Shown: positions 1 through 4,302, counted from the first letter of the stretch. The stretch: DNA of 6,960 bases from Subdoligranulum variabile (GCA_003343905.1 QAKI01000017.1:1-6960); one strand, 5' to 3'. Numbers and translations are program-made. The notes: generated from the sequence alone by a model not told the origin.

Positions 1-117
1 CTGTCCATGTTTCTTTATCATCTCTTTTCTGATTTCTCTCATCAATTTTGCAAGTTCTGAGATTACAATCATTTCAGGACCACTTACTTCTACTTCGTTT
101 AATATGTATTTAATCAT
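1..117 (-). CDS. Small hypothetical protein, C-terminus cut by left window edge
   Basis: The leftward frame opens with ATG at 117-115 and stays open through the window edge, giving 39 residues (begins MIKYILNEVEVSG). A clear ribosome binding site, GAAAGGAGAT, lies 4 bases upstream. Its start overlaps the end of the preceding leftward gene by 8 bases, which suggests translational coupling. After a short hydrophobic start, the visible part ends in a charged helix rich in Lys, Arg and Glu (residues 22-39). I recognise no family. The context is the early leftward operon of the element. The start is well supported; the function and full length are unknown. Confidence 0.6.
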   Translation of the reverse strand, partial: MIKYILNEVEVSGPEMIVISELAKLMREIRKEMIKKHGQ

Positions 118-295
118 GATGATCTCCTTTCATTTCCAATGCCCTCTCCAACTGGATACTTGCCGACAGAGCCCGTACTCCCAGAGGACACTCTGTATCC
201 TGTAAATCCTGCAAAGCTTCTTCAATGGCCTTGCGCAGCTCCGTGTTTTCTTTTTCCAGACGCTTTGCGTTTCTGATGGCTTTTATAATCCGCAT
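110..295 (-). CDS. Small coiled-coil hypothetical protein (61 aa)
   Basis: This is a 61-residue, highly charged protein. Residues 1-35 form a probable coiled coil (RLEKENTELRKAIEEAL), where Leu and Ile recur at heptad-like spacing. The second half (ECPLGVRALSASIQLERAL) looks like a second amphipathic helix. A very good ribosome binding site, GGAGGAGA, sits 5 bases before the ATG and decides this start, although it places the first 74 bases inside the 3' end of the upstream gene. The 3' end overlaps the next gene by 8 bases. No known family is recognised. Small coiled-coil proteins are common in phage early operons, where some modulate host or phage proteins, but nothing here identifies a partner. 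Confidence 0.6.
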   Translation of the reverse strand: MRIIKAIRNAKRLEKENTELRKAIEEALQDLQDTECPLGVRALSASIQLERALEMKGDHHD

Positions 296-455
296 CGTTT
301 TTCTCCTCCATCTCCGCCATAATCATTAAAATCACATTAATACCCCAAAACATCAGCGTTACCATAATCATCTCGATTGCTCCATCCCACTTATCCCAGG
401 ATAATATCGTTTCAAATACAGCTATGTATGCTAATGCTAAATATTTTCTCCGCAT
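222..455 (-). CDS. Small membrane protein with basic tail (77 aa)
   Basis: The 77-residue protein has two hydrophobic stretches, about residues 5-19 and 26-46 (ending FWGINVILMIMAEM), so it is probably an inner-membrane hairpin. A strongly basic tail follows (residues 57-72, with KRKASGKRK). The start is set by AGGAAACAGG with GGAGG just upstream of ATG 455. It overlaps the upstream gene by 19 bases and the downstream gene by 74 bases. The long second overlap means the basic tail is encoded by the same DNA as the start of the coiled-coil gene. The tail could therefore be a late extension after loss of an earlier stop. No family is recognised; the assignment rests on the ribosome binding site, operon position and hydrophobic pattern. 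Confidence 0.55.
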   Translation of the reverse strand: MRRKYLALAYIAVFETILSWDKWDGAIEMIMVTLMFWGINVILMIMAEMEEKNDADYKSHQKRKASGKRKHGAAQGH

Positions 456-634
456 CCTGTTTCCTCCAGATATACTGTTCCATCCTCTGTACAGTTGATT
501 GTTGCAGTTGCTCCTGTTTGATCTGTGATAGTTGCTGTCTTCCGACCATCAAAAGTAACCTTGACAGTTCCCGGGACTAAATTATATTCAATCCACTTCA
601 GAATCTTATACTGCTCAATTGTTCTTGCTTTCAT
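437..634 (-). CDS. Small hypothetical beta-rich protein (65 aa)
   Basis: This 65-residue protein is preceded by an excellent ribosome binding site (AAAGGAGGA, 6 bases before ATG 634). Residues 3-17 look helical (EQYKILKWIEYNL). Residues 22-58 alternate in a way typical of beta strands (VKVTFDGRKTATITDQTG, then ATINC...GTVYLEE). The middle is rich in Thr, and there are two Cys near the end (residues 48 and 60). It starts 22 bases after the stop of the preceding leftward gene and overlaps the next one by 19 bases, so it belongs to one polycistronic unit. I do not recognise a named family. The strong initiation signal and compact spacing make a real gene likely. Confidence 0.65.
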   Translation of the reverse strand: MKARTIEQYKILKWIEYNLVPGTVKVTFDGRKTATITDQTGATATINCTEDGTVYLEETGCGENI

Positions 635-651
635 GGCTTGTCCTCCTTTCT

Positions 652-675
652 GCTGCCTATCCGGCAGCCTTTTTG
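652..675 (+). terminator. Hairpin with T-run, rightward orientation
   Basis: A perfect 6-bp stem, GCTGCC (652-657) and GGCAGC (663-668), with a 5-base loop is followed by CTTTTTG on the + strand, the form of an intrinsic terminator for rightward transcripts. No rightward gene lies upstream in the window, so it would act on antisense transcription. On the leftward strand the same stem sits over the stop codon of the 46-residue gene, just before the ribosome binding site of the 65-residue gene. It could instead modulate mRNA stability there. Confidence 0.4.
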
Positions 676-797
676 TAATTCAGTCCCTGCAAGGTGTTTT
701 CAATTCGCTCCTGCAGAAGTTTCTTTGCTTCTTCTTTGGATAATTCCCGATATTCTCCATTAATGCGGATTCGGGTAATATATGTAATCTCTTTCAT
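657..797 (-). CDS. Small conserved-type phage/ICE protein (46 aa)
   Basis: The leftward frame from ATG 797 gives 46 residues, beginning MKEITYITRIRINGEYREL. A near-perfect ribosome binding site, AGGAGGTGAT, lies 5 bases upstream and decides the start. The N-terminal 20 residues look like beta strands and the rest like one helix (SKEEAKKLLQERIENTL). Proteins with this pattern and length are, to my recollection, frequent in prophages and ICEs of clostridial gut bacteria, but no function is established that I can name. It is the first well-supported gene of the leftward operon. The last codons overlap a hairpin at 652-668. A weak promoter (TTTACA, 16 bases, TACAAG) may lie upstream at about 837-864. 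Confidence 0.7.
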   Translation of the reverse strand: MKEITYITRIRINGEYRELSKEEAKKLLQERIENTLQGLNYKKAAG

Positions 798-915
798 GCC
801 GAATCACCTCCTGTATTACCGTATGCTGATTGGCTTGTATGTGATATTCAGCTTTTGTAAAGTTATTGACTTCTACTGTTGTTTCTCCTATTCTTAAATT
901 ACAGGACACCGCCAT
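760..915 (-). CDS. Possible small ORF (51 aa), weak support
   Basis: An open leftward frame from ATG 915 encodes 51 residues, including VEVNNFTKAEYHIQANQ and a hydrophilic C-terminus ending YYPNPH. The composition is protein-like. However, no ribosome binding site precedes the ATG, and the last 38 bases overlap the well-supported 46-residue gene in another frame. It also lies across the rightward promoter at 866-894. It may be a decayed gene or a chance reading frame in the divergent spacer; I favour chance or decay. Confidence 0.2.
   Translation of the reverse strand: MAVSCNLRIGETTVEVNNFTKAEYHIQANQHTVIQEVIRHERDYIYYPNPH
866..894 (+). promoter_or_regulatory. Promoter of the membrane-anchored winged-helix-like gene
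   Basis: TTGACT (866-871), a 17-base spacer and TATTCT (889-894) form a good vegetative sigma-factor promoter. Transcription would start near 901, giving a leader of about 45 bases before ATG 946. Together with the terminator at 1296-1352 it makes the following gene an independent one-gene unit. Confidence 0.6.
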
Positions 916-945
916 GTCCGAATATAAAGAAAGGAGAAACTCCCT

Positions 946-1287
946 ATGACAGATAATGACATTTCTATTTTAGAGTTAGTTTGCAAACATGGATCTATGG
1001 CTGATGCTGCTTTTTATCGTCAAAAAGATATTGGTGCAGATACTCGTTTGGACACCTTGCTTTCAAATGGCTTGATCAAAAAACATATTCATTATTCTGA
1101 CGATTCTTACGCAGGTGAATATGAAATCACCGGAAAAGGTTATGCTTTCTTATCTGACTATTACTTAACCATACAAAGTTCCGATAAGTTCAGAAAAAAA
1201 CAATTGCTTTCCAACGTTTACATTCCATTAATCGTCACTGTTGCAGTTAACCTAATAATAGAAATAATAAAATTCTTGTTGCAATAG
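946..1287 (+). CDS. Winged-helix-like protein with C-terminal membrane anchor
   Basis: This is a 113-residue protein. Residues 4-75 resemble a winged helix: a short helix (ISILELVCKHG), a second helical pair ending LDTLLSNGLIKKH, a beta wing (residues 48-62, YAGEYEITGKGYAFL), then a helix. 'Short helices, GLI, then a YEITGKG wing' is typical of MarR/ArsR-like folds, but I cannot assign a family. A charged linker (FRKKQ) leads to one membrane helix at about residues 91-112. The start is supported by AAAGGAG 9 bases upstream. It has its own promoter (866-894) and terminator (1296-1352) and runs against the surrounding leftward genes. A membrane-tethered regulator or an exclusion protein expressed from the integrated element are possible roles. 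The existence of the gene is sure; its role is not. Confidence 0.75.
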   Translation: MTDNDISILELVCKHGSMADAAFYRQKDIGADTRLDTLLSNGLIKKHIHYSDDSYAGEYEITGKGYAFLSDYYLTIQSSDKFRKKQLLSNVYIPLIVTVAVNLIIEIIKFLLQ

Positions 1288-1295
1288 TAGTTACT

Positions 1296-1352
1296 ATACT
1301 TACAACAACAATAATGAAATAATTAATATTGTTGTTGTGAGTATTCTTTTTC
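1296..1352 (+). terminator. Strong intrinsic terminator
   Basis: An 18-bp stem (1296-1313 with 1327-1344, one G-T pair) encloses a 13-base loop and is followed by TCTTTTTC. The stem is built of ACAACAACAAT and ATTGTTGTTGT. It begins 8 bases after the stop of the 113-residue gene. The T-run is only on the rightward side, so leftward transcripts may pass. Confidence 0.8.
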
Positions 1353-1359
1353 ATTCTTC

Positions 1360-1540
1360 TCACTCTCCTTTCTCTTGATCGTCTTCCAGAAGTTCCTCAA
1401 TAGATACGTGCAGATAATCTGCTACAGCTTTTAATTTATCTACCCTTATAACCAACCTTTTAGCACCCAATTTGTTACAAGCGCTGTTAGAATACTTACA
1501 AGAGCTGGTATAAGATAACCGCCATCTTTATTTTTGTCAT
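1360..1540 (-). pseudogene. Frameshifted XRE-type HTH regulator
   Basis: From ATG 1540 (ribosome binding site GAAGGTG 9 bases upstream) a leftward frame reads MTKIKMAVILYQLL and then stops at 1498-1496. The next frame carries on to a stop at 1362-1360. It includes VDKLKAVADYLHVSIEELL, which is the classic last part of Cro/CI-type (XRE) DNA-binding domains and closely parallels the end of the Cro-like protein at 2625-2813. Removing one base near 1495-1502 would give one continuous 59-residue protein. The total of 181 bases is exactly one more than 60 codons. The simplest reading is a small regulator inactivated by a single-base insertion. A sequencing error or a programmed +1 shift is also possible. 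The N-terminal half is short compared with usual XRE domains, so it may be a divergent or internally deleted member. Confidence 0.6.
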
Positions 1541-1605
1541 TTATTTTGACACCTTCTTTCATCTTGCTTTTGTTTAAATTTTAATGTCTATCTATTTGCT
1601 TCTTC

Positions 1606-1634
1606 TTGAAAAACACTCTTTATCATGTTAATAT
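1606..1634 (+). promoter_or_regulatory. Promoter of the membrane/soluble gene pair
   Basis: TTGAAA (1606-1611), a 17-base spacer and TAATAT (1629-1634) form a strong promoter. The transcript would start near 1641, only about 15 bases before ATG 1656, leaving room for just the ribosome binding site AAAGGAG. Confidence 0.7.
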
Positions 1635-1655
1635 TTTTATGAAAGGAGTCTTTCT

Positions 1656-2054
1656 ATGAATCTTAGTACAGTAGCTGATATAACCGGCATAATAAGCTTT
1701 GTTATTACAATTGCCACTTTTTTTACTGCCTTAAATGTGCGTTCCAAAATTATTCATTATAAGGAACGAGAACATTTTAAAAAAGAAATAAAACTCATCG
1801 AAGGAAAGTTAAATGGTTATCGGTTATCAATTGTCGAAAATCACTTGTCAAATAGTGTCTTTTATTTAGATATCGACACATATATGACAGACTTAATAAC
1901 TCGCTATAGTTTTCTTAATATCCCAGTTAAGTTAAGATGCAAATATATCAGTTATCTTGTATTCAAAAAAAGATCTCATCAAGACTTTGAACGTAAACTA
2001 TCAAGGCAGCTAACTTATCTCATTAATGCGCTTTTAAAGGAGAATGAATTATGA
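1656..2054 (+). CDS. Membrane-anchored hypothetical protein (132 aa)
   Basis: The protein has 132 residues. One N-terminal membrane helix (about residues 9-28, IISFVITIATFFTAL) is followed by a basic cytoplasmic domain that is mostly helical, with a charged stretch at residues 36-48 (KEREHFKKEIKLI) and a C-terminal helix (LTYLINALLKENEL). The positive charge after the helix suggests the large domain is cytoplasmic. AAAGGAG 7 bases before the ATG supports the start. Its stop overlaps the start of the next gene (ATGA, 2051-2054), so the two are translationally coupled and probably act together. The promoter lies at 1606-1634. No family is recognised. The DNA is notably AT-rich compared with the recombinase gene, consistent with a separate origin. 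A membrane effector with a soluble partner fits phage exclusion or defence pairs, but this is inference. Confidence 0.75.
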   Translation: MNLSTVADITGIISFVITIATFFTALNVRSKIIHYKEREHFKKEIKLIEGKLNGYRLSIVENHLSNSVFYLDIDTYMTDLITRYSFLNIPVKLRCKYISYLVFKKRSHQDFERKLSRQLTYLINALLKENEL

Positions 2055-2467
2055 ATATTTTACCTATGGTTGGTTTTGTCCAGGCTCTTTCCCAACAAAC
2101 AGTAGATGGTACGTTGCATTGGAAATGTATGAATGAATTGCGTTCTGTCACTAAAGAAGAAAATGAAGATTTGTATTATCTTCTTTTTTCCAACGAATAT
2201 CATCATGTGAATTTTTTTAATTCTTTTTATTGTCTTCTCCAAAACTCCGGTTACGTTTATCTTGTGGATGAAACTATCGAATCCGGTCGCGATAATTTAA
2301 CAATCGCCGGTCCAAATATCTATATTCAGGAAGATTTTTCCTCCGAATTAATCAAGCTTGAACTTGATTATGATGTTATATATCAATTACAAAATGCTAT
2401 TGTAAGTTCTACTGCCGATAAAGAAAGAAGAATACAGCAATTTATAGATAATTTTTTTAACAATTAA
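2051..2467 (+). CDS. Soluble partner protein, unassigned family (138 aa)
   Basis: This 138-residue acidic, soluble protein has no signal or membrane segment. It starts with a helix (MVGFVQALSQQTVDGTL, then HWKCMNEL). The middle is rich in aromatic residues (LYYLLFSNEYHHVNFFNSF). The strand/turn block YVYLVDETIESGRDNLTI is followed by an Ile/Tyr strand (NIYIQ), and the protein ends in a helix (residues 120-137). I recall similar small proteins near repressors of Firmicute mobile elements, with the 'ETxESGRD' block, but I cannot name a characterised family. The overlap of 4 bases with the membrane-protein gene indicates co-expression, possibly in fixed ratio. The TAA stop abuts the stop of the convergent leftward gene without any spacer, and a terminator hairpin follows at 2475-2502. 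Confidence 0.75.
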   Translation: MNILPMVGFVQALSQQTVDGTLHWKCMNELRSVTKEENEDLYYLLFSNEYHHVNFFNSFYCLLQNSGYVYLVDETIESGRDNLTIAGPNIYIQEDFSSELIKLELDYDVIYQLQNAIVSSTADKERRIQQFIDNFFNN

Positions 2468-2611
2468 TTATCTTGACTCCTTTTCGTTTTTGGAAAGGAG
2501 TCTTTTCATGTAATCAATTTGTATTCGATCCATCCTTTTCAGTAATCTATGCATACTTATATTTGTAATTGTTATCGCCAATGCAAGTAGTATATGTATA
2601 ATATCTGCCAC
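2468..2611 (-). CDS. Small single-span membrane protein (47 aa, GTG start)
   Basis: This leftward frame of 47 residues starts at GTG 2611. The ribosome binding site AGGAGGTGAG, 6 bases upstream, overlaps the stop of the preceding Cro-like gene, and the gap between the two genes is 13 bases. The protein begins (M)ADIIHILLALAITITNI, a membrane helix over residues 3-19. It continues as a basic amphipathic helix (MHRLLKRMDRIQIDYMKRL) and a charged tail. Small proteins of this type often follow the Cro-like gene in clostridial prophages and ICEs, though I know of no tested function. The stop TAA abuts that of the convergent rightward gene exactly. The start codon and exact spacing to the Cro-like gene make it a convincing second gene of the leftward early transcript. 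Confidence 0.7.
   Translation of the reverse strand: MADIIHILLALAITITNISMHRLLKRMDRIQIDYMKRLLSKNEKESR
2475..2506 (+). terminator. Intrinsic terminator inside the end of a convergent gene
   Basis: GACTCCTTT (2475-2483) and AAAGGAGTC (2494-2502) form a perfect 9-bp stem with a 10-base loop, followed by TTTT. It begins 7 bases after the stop of the rightward gene pair. It lies within the last codons of the leftward 47-residue gene, so one DNA stretch both codes and terminates. Confidence 0.65.
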
Positions 2612-2624
2612 CTTCTCTCACCTC

Positions 2625-2813
2625 CTACTCTTCCAAGAAATACTCAATGCTTACGCCGAAGTAATCAGCAAGAATTTTGAGTTTGTCTGCTTTGGGTGTG
2701 TAATATCCATTCTTCCAACTTGACAATGTGGCCGTGGAAACTCCGGTCTCTTTCGCTACCTGATAAGATGTTTTGTGATTTTTCTCTAAAAGAATAGCGA
2801 ATTTTTTGTACAT
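2625..2813 (-). CDS. Cro-like XRE transcriptional regulator (62 aa)
   Basis: This is a 62-residue protein that is almost entirely one Cro/CI-type helix-turn-helix domain. The HTH spans about residues 15-36 (TSYQVAKETGVSTATLSSW, then KNG), followed by the family-typical YYTPKADKL and a closing DYFGVSIEYFLEE. The start at 2813 is chosen over an in-frame ATG at 2849 because AAAGGAGG lies 6 bases before it. It is the first gene of the leftward transcript from the promoter at 2950-2978. Its recognition helix is nearly the same as that of the divergent repressor at 3029-3412 (TATLSSWKNG against TATMSNWKNG). It therefore probably binds the same operators, as Cro does in lambda-like switches, and favours the leftward programme. 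The family assignment is firm; the regulatory role is inferred from position. Confidence 0.85.
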   Translation of the reverse strand: MYKKFAILLEKNHKTSYQVAKETGVSTATLSSWKNGYYTPKADKLKILADYFGVSIEYFLEE

Positions 2814-2842
2814 GTTTTTACCTCCTTTCTTTCGTATAATTA

Positions 2843-2871
2843 TTGACATTAGCTAAGATTTCTTATACAAT
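2843..2871 (+). promoter_or_regulatory. Rightward promoter of the repressor operon
   Basis: TTGACA (2843-2848), a 17-base spacer and TACAAT (2866-2871) form a near-consensus promoter facing the repressor gene. The start would be near 2878, giving a leader of about 150 bases that crosses the leftward promoter and most operators. A weak operator-like site lies in its spacer and another just downstream. Confidence 0.7.
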
Positions 2872-2896
2872 CAAAGTACCACCTAAGTTATTAAAG
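2853..2896. promoter_or_regulatory. Two weaker operator-like sites near the rightward promoter
   Basis: CTAAGTTATTAAAG (2883-2896) matches the strongest operator at 11 of 14 bases. CTAAGATTTCTTAT (2853-2866) matches at only 9 of 14. They are 30 bases apart, close to the 31-base spacing of the strong pair. The first would overlap transcription initiation of the rightward promoter and the second its spacer. Confidence 0.4.
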
Positions 2897-2925
2897 GAAT
2901 CTTTCTTAAATGTCTATTTGTTCAG

Positions 2926-2970
2926 CTTAGTTATCTAAGCTATGCATTTAATGTAGCATAGTTTTCTAAG
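2926..2970. promoter_or_regulatory. Two operator sites at the leftward promoter
   Basis: CTTAGTTATCTAAG (2926-2939) is a perfect dyad, extending to AGCTTAG/CTAAGCT at 2924-2941. CATAGTTTTCTAAG (2957-2970) matches it at 12 of 14 bases. They start 31 bases apart, about three helical turns. One lies in the spacer of the leftward promoter and the other just downstream of its start, so binding by the XRE proteins should block leftward transcription. A separate short dyad, CTATGC/GCATAG, lies at 2940-2961. Confidence 0.65.
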
Positions 2971-2978
2971 TCTGTCAA
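2950..2978 (-). promoter_or_regulatory. Leftward early promoter
   Basis: Read leftward: TTGACA (2978-2973), a 17-base spacer and TACATT (2955-2950). The start would be near 2943, giving a leader of about 130 bases before the Cro-like gene. Operators overlap its spacer and initial transcribed region, so it should be the repressed lytic/excision promoter. Confidence 0.75.
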
Positions 2979-3028
2979 CAGCAAATAGCTTATTTTTCTA
3001 ACCTATTTTTTTTGAAAGGGGCTTGATT

Positions 3029-3412
3029 ATGAAAACAGCTTATGAAAACTACTGTATAGTAAGAGATAAAATGGGCTATACCGACTATAAAGTGGCTAAA
3101 GAAACCGGAATAGGCACAGCAACAATGTCTAACTGGAAGAACGGAAAGTATGTCCCGAAATCAGATAAAATTCAAAAAATCGCTACTCTTTTAAACACAA
3201 CAGAAAAATTTATTATGGATGGCGAAGATGAAGAAAATTCCAATGGCTACTACCTCAACGATGAAACCGCCCAAGTAGCACAGGAAATTTTTGAGAATAA
3301 AGAACTCCGGGCATTATTTGACGTACAACGCGGAATGGCTCCAGAAGATTTAAAAGCGCTACACCAGATGGCGCTTGCTTTAAAGCGAAAGGAAAGTGGT
3401 AATATTGACTAA
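3029..3412 (+). CDS. ImmR/CI-like XRE repressor (127 aa)
   Basis: This 127-residue repressor has an N-terminal Cro/CI-type HTH (about residues 18-38, YKVAKETGIGTATMSNW and KNG) followed by the usual YVPKSDKIQKIATLL. After an acidic linker (residues 64-72), a helical C-terminal part (residues 76-122, with AQEIFENKELRALFD) probably mediates oligomerisation. There is no LexA/S24 peptidase domain, so release from repression is unlikely to be RecA-stimulated self-cleavage. Length and architecture match ICEBs1 ImmR, which is cut by the metalloprotease ImmA. The ATG at 3029 is preferred over TTG 3023 because GAAAGGGG lies 7 bases upstream of it. The next gene overlaps its end and resembles ImmA. It probably maintains integration by binding the operators at 2853-2970. 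Confidence 0.85.
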   Translation: MKTAYENYCIVRDKMGYTDYKVAKETGIGTATMSNWKNGKYVPKSDKIQKIATLLNTTEKFIMDGEDEENSNGYYLNDETAQVAQEIFENKELRALFDVQRGMAPEDLKALHQMALALKRKESGNID

Positions 3413-3623
3413 TCAGGTCATTAATGTTATCTTTCAAGATTTTCCAGTACCGGGAAAAGAAATGGTTATTCCTAACGAGGATGGTAGCTATACTATTTTT
3501 ATCAATGCCCGGCTGAATCGTGAACAACAGATAAAATCTTACTACCATGCAATGAAACATATTGTAGGAGAAGATTTTGATAAAGAAAACGTGCAGGAGA
3601 TTGAAACTCTGGCGCATGCTTAA
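3405..3623 (+). CDS. Short ImmA-like protein with HAxxH instead of HExxH (72 aa)
   Basis: The likely start is TTG 3405, with GGAAAG 9 bases upstream, overlapping the repressor stop by 8 bases. GTG 3396 is an alternative start. The 72-residue product has the order seen in ImmA/IrrE metallopeptidases: two strands (GKEMVIPNEDGSYTIFINA), a helix carrying two histidines (YYHAMKHI, His48 and His52), and an EIETLAH segment that could supply the third zinc ligand (Glu65 or Glu67). The catalytic glutamate of HExxH is replaced by Ala49, and the region after the third ligand is missing. It may therefore bind zinc without cutting. In ICEBs1 and related phages ImmA cleaves the neighbouring repressor; this version may instead act as a non-catalytic anti-repressor or co-repressor. 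I recall similar short proteins in clostridial elements, which suggests a maintained form rather than a fresh truncation. Confidence 0.65.
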   Translation: MTNQVINVIFQDFPVPGKEMVIPNEDGSYTIFINARLNREQQIKSYYHAMKHIVGEDFDKENVQEIETLAHA

Positions 3624-3683
3624 AGATTAATTCGCTATAGGCGTTTTAATAAAATACATTTACATTTTAAGGAGGAAAGAGTT

Positions 3684-4262
3684 ATGGCATTAATCAAATG
3701 TCCAGAATGTGGAAAAGAGGTAAGTAGTGGCGCTACAAGTTGCCCCAACTGCGGACACCCAATCTCTCCGCAAAAAGAAACCGTAACGGTTGTGAAAGAG
3801 AAAAAGAAAGGAAGTTGCTTGTCAAAAATTATAGGATTTATCCTTATAATTGTTATTTTAGTGGCAATAGGCTCTGCATTAGGCGGAAACAAAGAAGAGG
3901 ACACGTCGACCACCACTTCTGAAAAGCAGCCTCCAAAAGAAATTTCTTACAAAGCGGTTACTGTTGATCAATTGATGAATGATCTTACTTCAAATGCAAT
4001 GAATGCTGCTGAAACATACAAAAACCAATACCTTGAAGTTTCCGGAAGATTGTCAACTATTGATAGCAGTGGAAAATACATATCCGTCCTGCCAAGCAAT
4101 GACGAATTTGCCATCATTGGAATTCAATGTTATATCAAAAATGATGAGCAGAAAAAAGCAGTGTCTGAGATGAATGTCGGACAAGATATTATTGTACGCG
4201 GCAAATGCACTGATGTTGGAGAAGTTTTAGGGTATTCTTTAGATATTGATTCCTTTAATTAA
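3684..4262 (+). CDS. Zinc-ribbon, membrane-anchored OB-fold-like protein (192 aa)
   Basis: This 192-residue protein has three parts. Residues 6-23 form a zinc ribbon, CPECG and CPNCG (Cys6, 9, 20 and 23). After a charged linker, residues 48-67 form one membrane helix (IIGFILIIVILVAIGSAL). Residues 88-190 form a domain that looks like the tRNA_anti-like OB-fold family (YLEVSGRLSTIDSSGKYISV, then a GQDIIVRGKCTDV segment ending in an LDID strand). The ribbon would be cytoplasmic and the OB-like domain outside. AAGGAGGAAAG 5 bases before the ATG supports the start. It lies 60 bases after the ImmA-like gene with no clear promoter between, so it is probably co-transcribed with the repressor. A terminator follows at 4269-4292. 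The family occurs widely in Firmicutes; its ligand is unknown to me, and lysogenic conversion is only a guess. Confidence 0.75.
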   Translation: MALIKCPECGKEVSSGATSCPNCGHPISPQKETVTVVKEKKKGSCLSKIIGFILIIVILVAIGSALGGNKEEDTSTTTSEKQPPKEISYKAVTVDQLMNDLTSNAMNAAETYKNQYLEVSGRLSTIDSSGKYISVLPSNDEFAIIGIQCYIKNDEQKKAVSEMNVGQDIIVRGKCTDVGEVLGYSLDIDSFN

Positions 4263-4268
4263 ATTATT

Positions 4269-4297
4269 ATTCCCCGGCTCTGGCCGGGGAATATCTT
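4269..4297 (+). terminator. GC-rich terminator hairpin after the OB-fold gene
   Basis: ATTCCCCGGC (4269-4278) and GCCGGGGAAT (4283-4292) form a perfect 10-bp stem with a 4-base TCTG loop. The following ATCTT is a poor T-run, so termination may be partial. The hairpin begins 6 bases after the stop codon and reaches into the -35 region of the toxin promoter. Confidence 0.6.
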
Positions 4298-4302
4298 AAA
4301 AA

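Noticed and set aside
1446..1562. Leftward 38-residue hydrophobic frame starting MKEGVKIND
   Set aside because: It has no convincing ribosome binding site and overlaps the frameshifted XRE gene in another frame. The XRE reading has a better start and recognisable family sequence.
2814..2849. Earlier in-frame start of the Cro-like gene at 2849
   Set aside because: The extension (MSIIIRKKGGKN) is translated from the ribosome binding site itself (AAAGGAGG), which clearly serves ATG 2813.
2924..2961. The dyads at 2924-2941 and 2940-2961 as a terminator or riboswitch
   Set aside because: There is no T-run after them, they recur as the CTTAG-N4-CTAAG pattern and they overlap a promoter, so an operator explains them better.
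3023..3028. TTG start of the repressor at 3023
   Set aside because: It lies immediately after the GAAAGGGG ribosome binding site, too close for initiation; ATG 3029 has ideal spacing.
3255..3617. Leftward 120-codon open frame across the repressor and ImmA-like genes
   Set aside because: It is antisense to two recognisable overlapping genes and its composition is not typical of a real protein.
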